Shown one piece after another: positions 1 through 9,200 of a stretch of DNA of 64,000 bases. The notes under the pieces are model-generated. The model was not told the DNA's origin. It saw only the letters and a list, made by a program, of their open reading frames with translations, and searched no databases. The position numbers were made by a program, and so were the translations under genes. How positions within the stretch are numbered: position 1 is the first letter of the stretch; each line of letters begins with the position of its first letter. Source of the DNA: Dermanyssus gallinae (lineage: Eukaryota > Arthropoda > Arachnida > Mesostigmata > Dermanyssidae); NCBI GenBank assembly GCA_003439945.1, contig QVRM01006041.1, forward strand, positions 1 through 64,000. Reading direction: 5' to 3'.

Positions 1-344
1 GTGTCGTTTCAGAACGATGGAAGTGAAATATTTTAGTGTATTGTATGATCGTATTCGCCACCTGCGTCTGCGGAGACGTCGTGCGGCCGGACGGACGCCA
101 CGGGATGTCTTGTATCGTCAGCGCAGACAGGCGAGCAAGACACCAGGCCGCGAATGTTTTTTTTTAACGCTCTGACAACCACATTTTAGACGCTCGTAAT
201 GGGCTAAAATGCCTGTGGCACGATATCGTCTAAATGCATCTATCGTCATCGCGTTCTCGTACTGGACATATATAGGATTTCTCCAGCAGAGGTATGTAGC
301 AGCAGGCAGGGCAATGACAACCACGTCCAACAAATACAACCAGC
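1..344. other. No gene seen
   Basis: I see no coding domain, repeat or RNA gene here. Open frames are short and lack recognisable motifs. Confidence 0.5.
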
Positions 345-440
345 AAGGCCGGGGCTCGAACTTACGATTGTTTTGCTAACCATGGTTGCCATGGCAACGC
401 CCCGTTTCGAACGGTGCGTTAGCCACCTATGCCGCCGCCG
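345..440 (-). repeat. Possible tRNA-like SINE head
   Basis: Read on the minus strand, a stretch resembling an internal A box (TAGGTGGCTAACG) is followed about 50 bases later by a good B box (AGTTCGAGCCCC). The spacing and promoter-like boxes suggest a tRNA-derived SINE or decayed tRNA. No second copy exists in the window, so this is weak. Confidence 0.3.
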
Positions 441-1125
441 CTACAAATGCAACCGAATGAAATCCTCAGCAGAACTTTACGATACAGTGGTCAACCGTGG
501 GTCCTACAACCCGCGGACTCGACAGGGAGGGCCGGAAGAGACCTGATGGTCTGACCCTAACTCCGTTCGAGAGCAGTTGCATGCTGGTTTGGGACGCAAC
601 AGTTACTGACTCATTAGTCTTTTCAGTAGTCAGTACTGGCAGGCAAGCAAGGTGAGAAAATACCATTAATGAATGACTATATTTACCAAATTATATATGT
701 ATACTAATTCAGTGGATCTAACATAATTTTCTTGTCTGTGGGTCCCCCTCAGATGCTTACATATAGGATAAAAACTTCTTTATTCACGTAATAAGGGCAG
801 GGAAAGAATGCTCGCAGGATAAAATGCGGAATGTATGTGGAGAAGCAGCGGGGAAACTTAGCACAATGCCTAAAAAATAGCGCAATTTCAATTGGGTTAG
901 GGGGAAGAAAGCTAGTATTACAGGAAAAGTACAAATATCTAATTCAGTACAAGCATTTTGAGGTGACAATGTAAACAAGGGATGGTTAGTTGGAAGAAGA
1001 ACATATAGTGTGGAAGAAGTAAGCTGGAAGAGGAAGACAGTATTATATAAGGGTCTCTGGGGATTTAATAAATGTATATTAACAAAAAATATATGAAAGG
1101 CCACAAATGCACCAGGACTGACATT
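441..1125. other. No gene seen
   Basis: Unremarkable AT-rich DNA. Short frames on both strands have no domain signature. Confidence 0.5.
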
Positions 1126-1290
1126 TACCGAGCAAGATGGCTTAGTGGCAAAAGCCTTTGCCTTGCATTCGGGAGGCCTGGGTTCGAGACCCAGACCGGC
1201 CACTCCTAAATTGGTTTTCATGGTTCCCAATTTAAACAAGGTGAATGCCGGAGTGAATTGAAAATCGACCATGATCGAAAAAAAAAAACG
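1126..1290 (+). mobile_element. tRNA-derived SINE, family 1, copy A
   Basis: The head has an A box (TGGCTTAGTGGC) and a B box (GGTTCGAGACC) at tRNA spacing. A non-tRNA body follows, and the copy ends in a run of A at 1280-1289. The arm just before the B box (GGGAGGCCTGGGTTCGA) resembles a glycine tRNA, which is an inference. Copies B (18332-18533) and C (35425-35605) on the minus strand share the head and body, proving a dispersed family. This copy is 3'-truncated relative to copy B. I found no clear target duplication. Confidence 0.85.
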
Positions 1291-1349
1291 GGGAGCACAG
1301 ATGTCTCAATAAAAAGAGATGGTGCATTACCATCCATCCCCCCCCCCAT

Positions 1350-1454
1350 TTGCACATGCCACTCTGGTCTACAGCGCAGGGGTTGAGAGACAATTAGAAG
1401 GTGTACAAAGAGAAGCAATAAGATTTGCATTGGGTTGCCATATTCATGCGCCAG
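1350..1454 (+). pseudogene. Outer reverse-transcriptase relic, left half
   Basis: The translation contains LEGVQREAIRFALG, which resembles the post-RT thumb region of Jockey/CR1-type retrotransposons (a leucine, VQ, then a basic-hydrophobic LG motif). The frame resumes at 5152 after the inserted element, so this older copy was split by the 1455-5136 insertion. Only the short conserved piece supports the assignment. Confidence 0.4.
1440..1454 (+). repeat. Target site duplication, left copy (1455-5136 element)
   Basis: The 15-base word atattcatgcgccag occurs here and again exactly at 5137-5151, bracketing the retrotransposon. Perfect direct repeats of this length at both ends are diagnostic of target-primed insertion. 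Confidence 0.9.
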
Positions 1455-2218
1455 GAGAAGCATATCAACACTGTTGGTGGACCGGTTTCTATCTTTTTGC
1501 AAGCGGGATATCACGAATGTATGGAGTTTGAAAAGACAAGTTCGTGACGGCGGTGGAAGCACTGGCCTCAAAGATCCATCTCACGTACCCGGGGTCCGAA
1601 CTCCATGTTTTATCCGTCCGCTGTTTGGTCAAGATTGCAAAGCTGCTAACGAAATCCTCGCGACCAAAGCAGCGCAAGACGGTGCTCTCTTTAACGTACT
1701 CCCGCTCACCATTACGCAACGACAAGTTGTTGAGAGCGGTCGATATTCTTACAAGGGTGAAATCGCCAAAAAGATCGCGTACAACATCGCCAGGCGGATC
1801 AAAACTTTTTTAGGTGTGAACTACAAGAAATTAAAAAAGACGAATCAATCGACCCCTGCTCAGCCGGAAACGACGTCGATAGCCAAGCGTCAGTTTCAAA
1901 CCAACAAGAGCCACTCCGCGCTCCCCACAGGACAACCCCAGGTTGAGCAGCCAGGTCAGGTTCGTCGGTCGTGGCCATCAACGGAGTCTGCAAAGAGTGC
2001 AACGCTCACGCCGCTTCGACTCAGGCCGCCGGACTCATCGCTCGGATCCGCCGGACTCCTTTCCGGAAGCAGCGAAACCCACAATCTTAGATTTCCTGAC
2101 CCAAGCGCTGGCGGCAGTCTCTCGGCATCCCGACCGCAGTCGCAGCGCCTCTCATCACCGGAGGGAGTCCAACACCCGTCACTGGAGCAGAGGTCGGAGC
2201 AGGCACCGTGGACGTCAA
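1455..2218 (+). other. N-terminal region of the 1455-5136 element
   Basis: This segment precedes the endonuclease. An open frame runs through it to 2430 in phase with the start of the endonuclease. The translation is rich in Ser, Pro, Gln and Arg with no zinc knuckles or other gag-like motif visible. It may be an untranslated leader plus a short N-terminal extension, or a decayed first ORF. I cannot choose between them. Confidence 0.4.
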
Positions 2219-4993
2219 TAAAAATAGTGCAGTGGAATTGCGAGGGTACCGCAACCTTGACACTACTCGCGCCAACCGCTCTGGACGGCGTTGATATATT
2301 GGTTCTGACAGAGACGTGGGCGACGGCGTCTTTTGATTTACCAGGCTTCTACGCCGTTCATTGCTTTGCGGAAAGGGCGGTTGGACCCGGACGACCCAGC
2401 GGTGGGGGTGTCCGTGCTGTACAATCATAGAGTGGGGGACCTTACCCCCTGCCTTGTCAGGAACAATCTAATCGCTCTGCGAGGCACTCGCTTGCGACTT
2501 GTAGCGGCCTACGTAAAACCTGCTGAAATAGAACCCACTCTCGTGCTTGTTGAAAAATTAGTCGGCGGTATTCAAGCGACGCTTCCATCTTCTGCTCCCC
2601 TAATCGTCGCCGGAGACTTCAACGCTCGTCTTGATCGTTCGACTTCTAGTCGTACAACAGCCCTACGCGACACCCTAGCGGACTACGGATGCTGGATAGT
2701 TACTCCAACATTAGTCCCGACTTTTCATAGCCACGCAGGGAGCTCGGTTATTGATGTGTTTGCAGTTAGTGTAAGCAGAGACCGAGTAAGCTACATGGGA
2801 GAGAGAAATTCCTTGAGGGAAGGCGGTCTCCTGCGAGCGCACATCCCCATTGCGTTAGAAATCAATGTACCAAACGACCCAACTCGAGCCCCCAGAAAAC
2901 TGCCACTATCGAGAAAACTGGACATTCAAGCTCTGCTGGAGCCTTCTCGTGAGGTTCTCCCTATCCCCGAGGACCTGGACGTAGAACAGTACGCTGGCCT
3001 ACTAGTAGAGATTCTCCAATCCTCGGTTCGGCGGCCCAGCACAAGGAAACACCGTCCGTGGTTTAATCGCAATTGTCATACTGCTCGCGCGATCCAGGAT
3101 GCCCTCCGTCTCTTGGCGGAACTGCATCCTGTGGCCAGACCTTTAGCTGCCGTCTTCCGAACAGTCTGTCGAAAGACGTACATCCAGCAGAAGAAAAAGT
3201 ACCTAGAGCAACAAGAGGCCGTACTCCTGTCAGACGCAGAGCGAGCGCCATACAAATGGCTTACTTGCGGTGGACAGACATCTTGCCCTATTGGCTCCGT
3301 CGCACTCGTGGGGCACTTCACTAAAATGTTTGCCTCAAGTGACACAATCCCACTCGTAGTACTCGCTGCTGTCTGGGACGAAGAGACTACAGAGCAGCGT
3401 AACATGCTCGCCAAGGATTTCTCCATAAGAGAAGTCCTGCAAGCTCTGACGGGGCTCTGCTCTAATAAGGCCTCCGGACCGGACGGTGTTCGGAACGAAC
3501 ATCTCAAAGGATCGCTCCTGTTAGCGCCGTGTTGGACAGCCTTATTCAACAAATGCCTAAACATAGGGTATCTCCCTCCTCAATGGCGAAATGCTACGCT
3601 ACTGGTGATCCCGAAAGGCAAAGGCGGACCCAACTCACCCGTCGGCCTGGCGGGGCATTGCTAAGAAAAGCGTATGCTACAAGCTGTTGTCCTCCCTGAT
3701 AACGAGAAGGTTAACCGACTTCCTAGAGAGCACAGACGTCATCGCTGACGAACAACATGGATTTCGAAGGGGTCGCTCGACGGCAACAGGGTGCGGGATT
3801 CTTTTAGAGGATGTTAAGGAGACCCTCTCTAGACAAGGTCAATCCTTGTACGCGGTTTTTCGTCGATTTCAAAGCTGCTTTTGACACCGCTCCTCGTGAT
3901 CGCGTGCTCGATATGCTAGCAGTGGTTGGCGTTCCTTATAAAATTCTTAATCTCGTGGGGGCAATCTTACAGGAGAACCGTGTAACCATCGACGATGGTG
4001 TCTCGGAATTGCCGGCGTTTTCGCAAACAACCGGGCTTGCACAGGGGGACAATCTAAGTCCGCTTCTCTTCTCTGTACTTCTGAAAGACCTCCCAAAACA
4101 AATACGAGGATCAAGAGACCTCGTCAAGGTGCTACTGTACGCTGACGATTTAGCTATATATAGGAGAAGTCGTTTTCAAGTTCAACAAGCGCTAGCGAGG
4201 CTGAGCACAGCCGTCACGGGTCTTGGGCTAACAATTAACCTTGCTAAAACGGAAGCACTTAAGTTCCGAAGAGGGGGCAGAATTGCACGGGACGATACTC
4301 TTCACATCGGAAGCTACCCTCTTTCTTATGTGAACAACTTTTCTTATTTGGGGCTAACACTACCGTACAACGGGGTAGGGTTCTCAAGACACGTTATGGA
4401 GAGATGTAGGAAGGCCCTGATAGCGGCAACGTCTATCAAAAGCCCACAGCGTCTATCCCTCGCCACGGCCATCCGCCTCTTCGACTTGAAAGTTGCTCCT
4501 GTCGCCACTTACGGAATTAACCTAATATGGGAGCATCTGACTATGAGAAACCTGGATCAACTAAACCAAGTAAAAGCAGCCTTTCTCAAACGGACCCTAG
4601 GACTCCACACGTCAAGGCGCAAACCGACTCGTTTATTTACTAGCGGATTGTCCGCTCCTTACGGAAGATTTGAGGCGTCGTTTTAACCTCCCCCGCACCG
4701 CGGCCTTTGACGAATGCATTAAAAGATGGGAAGCAAAAATGGCCGAACTTGATCCGGAATTGTTTAACACCGGCGCAATGAGAAACGGCGAGTGGAAGGG
4801 ACCAGACCGTACAAACAGACATGTGGTAACACGATTTGCTGTGCATGGTTTCCACCACACCCTATGTAGACGGTCTGAGTATCATGACGAGTATGACAGC
4901 TGTATTTGTAACCGTTGCGGAGAAGTCTGCACTAGATATCATGCTGCAGAATGCCCCTTTGTGCAATCATTGAATGAACTAGCCCGCTTATGA
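2219..4993 (+). pseudogene. Endonuclease-reverse transcriptase ORF, frameshifted
   Basis: The endonuclease begins with IKIVQWNCEG, followed by TETW, GDFNAR and a divergent version of the final SDH box. The RT has SGPDGVRNEH, LLVIPKGKG, FVDFKAAFD, QGDNLSPLLFSV and the catalytic YADD, then YLGLTLP. The C-terminus has a HG-HH motif and a CxC-x2-C cluster followed by YHAAEC. The frame changes near 2400 (G-run), near 3645, near 3857 (T-run) and near 4628, then stops at 4991. Catalytic residues are otherwise kept, so decay is recent or some breaks are base-calling errors. Function in life: nicking target DNA and copying the element RNA in the nucleus. Confidence 0.85.
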
Positions 4994-5136
4994 GGGCTTT
5001 CTTTTTATCCTAACTCGTACCATTTCGAGAGTTGTTATGTTGTTGTTATATTACTAATATTCTTTTACCTATTTTCTCTGTTTTATGTCGTTACTATGCT
5101 ACTCTACATGAGTGAATAAATGATGAATTGAAAAAG

Positions 5137-5151
5137 ATATTCATGCGCCAG
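5137..5151 (+). repeat. Target site duplication, right copy
   Basis: Exact repeat of 1440-1454 (atattcatgcgccag), immediately after the element tail. Confidence 0.9.
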
Positions 5152-5260
5152 AGAGTTTTGTCAGGGAGAAGGCAATTTGTCAACATGCAAAGAAAAGTAC
5201 AATGTTGGTTATAGTTTAGTATTCAGATTAAAATCGTTGCAAATGGAAATTCGGTTAAAC
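5152..5260 (+). pseudogene. Outer reverse-transcriptase relic, right half
   Basis: Removing the insertion and one copy of the duplication lets the reading frame of 1350-1454 continue as ESFVREKAICQHAKK before meeting a stop. This supports a pre-existing coding relic as the insertion target. Confidence 0.4.
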
Positions 5261-5328
5261 ACATTCAAGTGGTTAAAACGGCGCTAAGAAGGAATTGTAA
5301 AATCGAAGGCCCAGATCTAGCTTAGCGG

Positions 5329-5330
<2 letters not shown>

Positions 5331-5412
<82 letters not shown>
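5331..5412. repeat. (AT)n microsatellite
   Basis: About 41 uninterrupted AT units, the longest pure AT tract in the window. Confidence 0.95.
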
Positions 5413-5415
<3 letters not shown>

Positions 5416-6500
5416 AAAAAGAGCAGTGGATTTTAGGCGAGGTGTATTAGATTAATGAGCTAAACAAATGGAGAAGGCAATGTATAAAATGTCGACGTGT
5501 ACTAATCATTAATCCACGTGTTTGTGGATTAGAGATTAAATTCATTAAACTGAACTATTATAAAATAATGCATAGTAGTGTGGAGGGATCAGAGGTGCCA
5601 AATATAAAAAAGGGTCAAGGCCAATATTACAAGAAAGAGGTTATCCCGATGAAAAGCACTTACCCAATAGGTATGGGAGGAGGATACATTGATGATACGG
5701 GTGCTTCGGTAACATACGTGGTGCAGCGCCAAGCGCCTCTGGTGTGAAAGGGTGACACATGTATAATAGGTCTATGGATACACTACATGTGAAGTGTCAG
5801 TGTATCCACATGTGTGTAATTAACACTATTTCCAAAAGGACGCAATTGACTTATATGTGCACTCGATTCGTAAACACTGTCACTGGTTAAACTAGCAAAG
5901 TTGAATACGTATGTGTCGTGTTTTAATGAGCAAATGCTTATTAGTGCACCTCCACGCTGTAAGTCAAACGTAAGGGATTGACTATCAGTTGCACGTATAG
6001 ACGAGTTATCTATCTATCAATCTTCCGTGAAGTCTTGAAGCAACTGCCGCCTGGCTTTAGCAGAGATACTTGGGACTGCATGTAAGTAAGCAAAGGAAGC
6101 GATCGAACAGCGAGTCCCCAGATGTTCTGCAGATATCCATCCAAAGGGCATTTTCGGTGTGGGAATCGCTCAGAAAGCCAGTGTTCTGACGGTGTGACAG
6201 CACGGTAGATTAGGCGACTGATACAATGTTTAACGAAGCAACATATTTAAGGGAGAGGTTTTGTGCGACATCTTTCTCGTCCCTACTTTAAAAAGTCTGC
6301 ATGAGAAATGTTTTGCAATACGTTTGTAATCTAAGAATTCTGTAATGCGTTTGGGGCTGAGTTAAAAAGAAAAGCAAAGAAACGGGAGGCAAATTTGATT
6401 CTAGACCTCAAGAAGAATTAAACTCAAGAAATACACCGACATTGGTGTATCAGACGGGTTTCCTGTATCAGTCAGCGGTGTTTTTTTACTTTATTTGCAG

Positions 6501-6503
<3 letters not shown>
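5413..6503. other. No gene seen; one small hairpin
   Basis: No coding signal. The only structure is an inverted repeat at 5775-5784 and 5799-5808 (tggatacact and its complement) with a 14-base loop. Confidence 0.5.

Positions 6504-6556
<53 letters not shown>
6504..6556. repeat. (AT)n microsatellite at MITE edge
   Basis: Pure TA repeat ending at the first base of the MITE. A TA-rich target is expected for Tc1/mariner-type elements, so the tract may have been the insertion target. Confidence 0.9.
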
Positions 6557-6558
<2 letters not shown>

Positions 6559-7034
6559 AGGTCTTCCAGAATTTGTTCAACAATTTTTGGGGTCTAGTAC
6601 AACTCGGCGAAAAATTACTGTTTTTTTCAATAGAAGGATGAGGCGGAAATATTTCCTTTTGGTGTGAAAGCGAACTTATTAAATGTAGTTGTACCAAGCT
6701 TTTTATCCTGACATATCTTCACTAAACCTGCAATTGCGGAGCCCCAGGCAACGAATGGGAGCTCCTATCGACAAGCCAATCGTACCTCTGTCATAATGCA
6801 TCTGCTAAATTGCACTCATTTAGCAGATTAGTTCAAAGCAGAATAAATGTTGTATTGAAGATAATTCTCAAAAAATAAAATTATTTGCATTTTTTATATT
6901 TTGACTTACTATACGCTCAATTATCTTGATTATTTTTAGAAAACATTTTTTCCCCTTGTTTCATTAGAAAAACATATTTTTTGCTGCGTTGTACTAGATC
7001 CCACAGTTTGTTGGACGAGTCTTGGGAGACCCTG
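6557..7034. mobile_element. MITE with about 85-bp inverted terminal repeats
   Basis: The left end (caaggtcttccag) and right end (reverse complement cagggtctccca) align as imperfect inverted repeats for about 85 bases. They share internal blocks such as TCTAGTACAAC. The outermost bases are flanked by TA on both sides. The 478-bp length, lack of a coding frame, and TA flanks fit a non-autonomous Tc1/mariner-type element. Its neighbour at 7041 starts within a few bases, so the two elements abut. Confidence 0.75.
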
Positions 7035-7040
7035 TATATA

Positions 7041-7830
7041 TAGAGGGTGACTCAAAACGATTTCAAGAGCGATGTAGGGATTTGTAGAGCTCGTTGAAGC
7101 AAATATTTGACCGGAATTTGGTCTGGGAGAAGTCTTGTTTCGCAGCGAGAAAAAATTACTAAAATTTGTGACACCGGTGCTATTGCCCGACATAGGAGCA
7201 CAACATATTTGACAACCAGGCCTCCTATACAGAAGCTAAACACATCGCCGTGCACGTGAGAATTCTGCGTACTCTAAGCGAGAACCCGCATATGACTCAC
7301 CATTGTGGGCGTCAGAGTCGTTTCTTCGTGAATGTATGGGCTGGCATGGTGAACAACTACCTCATACGCCCAGTCATACTTACTAGCTGGTTGGATGGAG
7401 AGGCAGACCATACATTCCTGAGTCAAACATTACCAGGTCTGTTCCAGGAGGCGTTCTAGAAGGTAGTCGCAAGAGAATTTGGTTCCAGCACGACAGACCC
7501 TCCTCCATCCCTGCAGTACGCGATTTCCTTGACGTGATCATCGAGAATCAGTGTTAGCCGAGGCGGGCCGATCGCTTGACCACCGCGACCGCCTGATTTA
7601 ACAAGTCTCAATGTTTTTGTGGAATCACCTAAAGCCTTTCGTCTACAAGACTCCGGCCGAGACCCGTGAAGAGTTAGTTCCCAAGATTACCCCAGCTGCT
7701 GAGGCCGTTTGAGCAATGCCTAGCATATATTAAGACGTGCAACAAAATCTCTGCAGGCGTTGCCAAATGTGTATGGTGGTTTGCGTAGGCACCACCGAGC
7801 ATCTTCTGTACGACAATATATAATAATAAA
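7041..7830 (+). pseudogene. Mariner/IS630-type transposase relic
   Basis: Fragments in shifting frames read NVWAGMVNNYLIRPV, then FQHD-like sequence, then SRGGPIA*PPRPPDLTSLNVF, LKAF(V)YKTPAETREELVP and a final RRCQMC. This order matches a DDE transposase family of the Tc1/mariner superfamily: second catalytic Asp in FQHD, then WPPRSPDL-type block, LWGHLK-type block and a C-terminal RRC..C. Several stops and frameshifts make it non-functional. The 5' leader is similar to the fragment at 33918-34090. Confidence 0.7.
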
Positions 7831-8643
7831 AGTAATTCTAAAGCTATCACGAGTAATTGATCTAATGGAGTAGGTCATTTATGCATGCTCAATCTCGACA
7901 CGGCCGCCGAAAGACTTTAGATAACCATACAAATGTGGCGCAGAATTGACATTTTTGAGACAAACCAGAAGACATTCGTTGTCAGATTGGACGAGAAATA
8001 CTAGTTTGATTGAGTATAATAAATTGTAAGAATTAACGTTGTAAAGCTTGGTATACCTAATTAAAAACAAGCGCTTCTTCTACTGTCAGCGTTCTATCCT
8101 CTATCAATTTTGAGAAAATAAAATAATTAAAAGACAATGAGCAAGTACAATAACATCATAGCTTCACTATTGGTTCGATGCATCCATGCATGGCGCTCGA
8201 ACGAACGAATAAATCTATCGGGTGGTCAAGAACAAAATAGTTTTAGATAGTTGTTTGCATATTGAACAAGCGTTGACTTTTTCACTCTAGTTTGCAATTA
8301 AATCGCTTAACCAGTAATCCTGCTAGAGTTGTTTGACAAACATTTGGTGGAACTGCAACTATAATGATATTTTTTACGAATCTTCAAGGGAGCAGAATGT
8401 CTAGATTCTGGTGCTGCATTCAGCAAAGGTTTTTTGTTAAACACGATGTATATATATACATATATATGCACAGGCAATAGCTTTTCCTGCAACAGAATCT
8501 CAATTGCCACACTTGTTGTAAATTATAAGGACAATGATAAATCATCAAATTTAAATGGACTTGCGGTCTAAAGAAAACAGTCCCATACCATATGTAACCA
8601 TATGTATATATTTATATATATATGCTGCAACTGGTTGAGTACT
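7831..8643. other. No gene seen
   Basis: AT-rich DNA with short scattered AT runs (near 8448-8467 and 8605-8622) and no coding motif. Confidence 0.5.
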
Positions 8644-8682
8644 TTCTCAGGGTGTGACTGATCCTCAGTCACGCCCTGGGAA
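8644..8682. repeat. Stable hairpin (18-bp stem)
   Basis: Arms cagggtgtgactga and tcagtcacgccctg pair across a 3-base loop. The stem extends outward by four more pairs including one wobble. It is too tightly looped for a typical microRNA precursor, and its role is unknown. Confidence 0.6.
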
Positions 8683-8854
8683 CGTGGTTGCGTCGTAGGC
8701 TGATGCGGAAATCTACTATTTCTACTGCAGCTACTATACTTGTTTACCGATTGGCGGAGCCGCTACGATACAACAGAGGACAAGCTATGGCACGCACATC
8801 GTAGCACCCCCGCCGCCACCACGGTGATGGCCTTTGTCACGGTCAGAACGTCGA

Positions 8855-8898
8855 AGACGACAAAAACAACGACAACAACACCAGCGACATCAACAGCG

Positions 8899-8932
<34 letters not shown>

Positions 8933-9200
8933 AAACAACAGCAACAACGGCGACAACAACAACAGCAACAACGGCAACATTAACAACAGCGACAACAACA
9001 ACAACAACAGCAACAGCGACAACAACAACAGCGACAACAACAACAGCGACGACAACAACAACAAAAACAACAACAGCGACAACAACAACAATAACAGCGA
9101 CGACCACAACAACAACAGCGACAACAACAGCAACAACAACAACAGCAGCGACGACAACAACAACACAACAATAACAACAGCCACAGCGACAACAACAATG
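8855..9200. repeat. (CAA)n / (CAACAGCGA)n compound repeat
   Basis: Long stretch of CAA with interspersed CAG and CGA triplets, purine/C on the plus strand. It creates spurious poly-Thr, poly-Val, poly-Leu and poly-Cys frames in several phases, none of which I treat as a gene. Confidence 0.95.

Larger units (their letters stand above)
1455..5136 (+). mobile_element. Non-LTR retrotransposon (APE endonuclease + RT), nested
   Basis: A 3.68-kb insertion bounded by a 15-bp perfect target duplication. It encodes an apurinic-type endonuclease, a reverse transcriptase and a C-terminal Cys/His domain. The 3' end is not a long poly(A) but a short AT-rich tail (tgaataaatgatgaattg, then AAAAAG). The clade is unresolved: the domain order fits the APE-type non-LTR lineages. 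It sits inside an older RT relic (1350-1454 plus 5152-5260). Fragments of the same family occur at 33180-33480 and 48640-49600. The coding frame is broken at least four times. Confidence 0.9.

Noticed and set aside
1126..1200. tRNA gene
   Set aside because: The tRNA-like head is followed by a non-tRNA body shared with two other copies and ends in poly(A), so it is a SINE.
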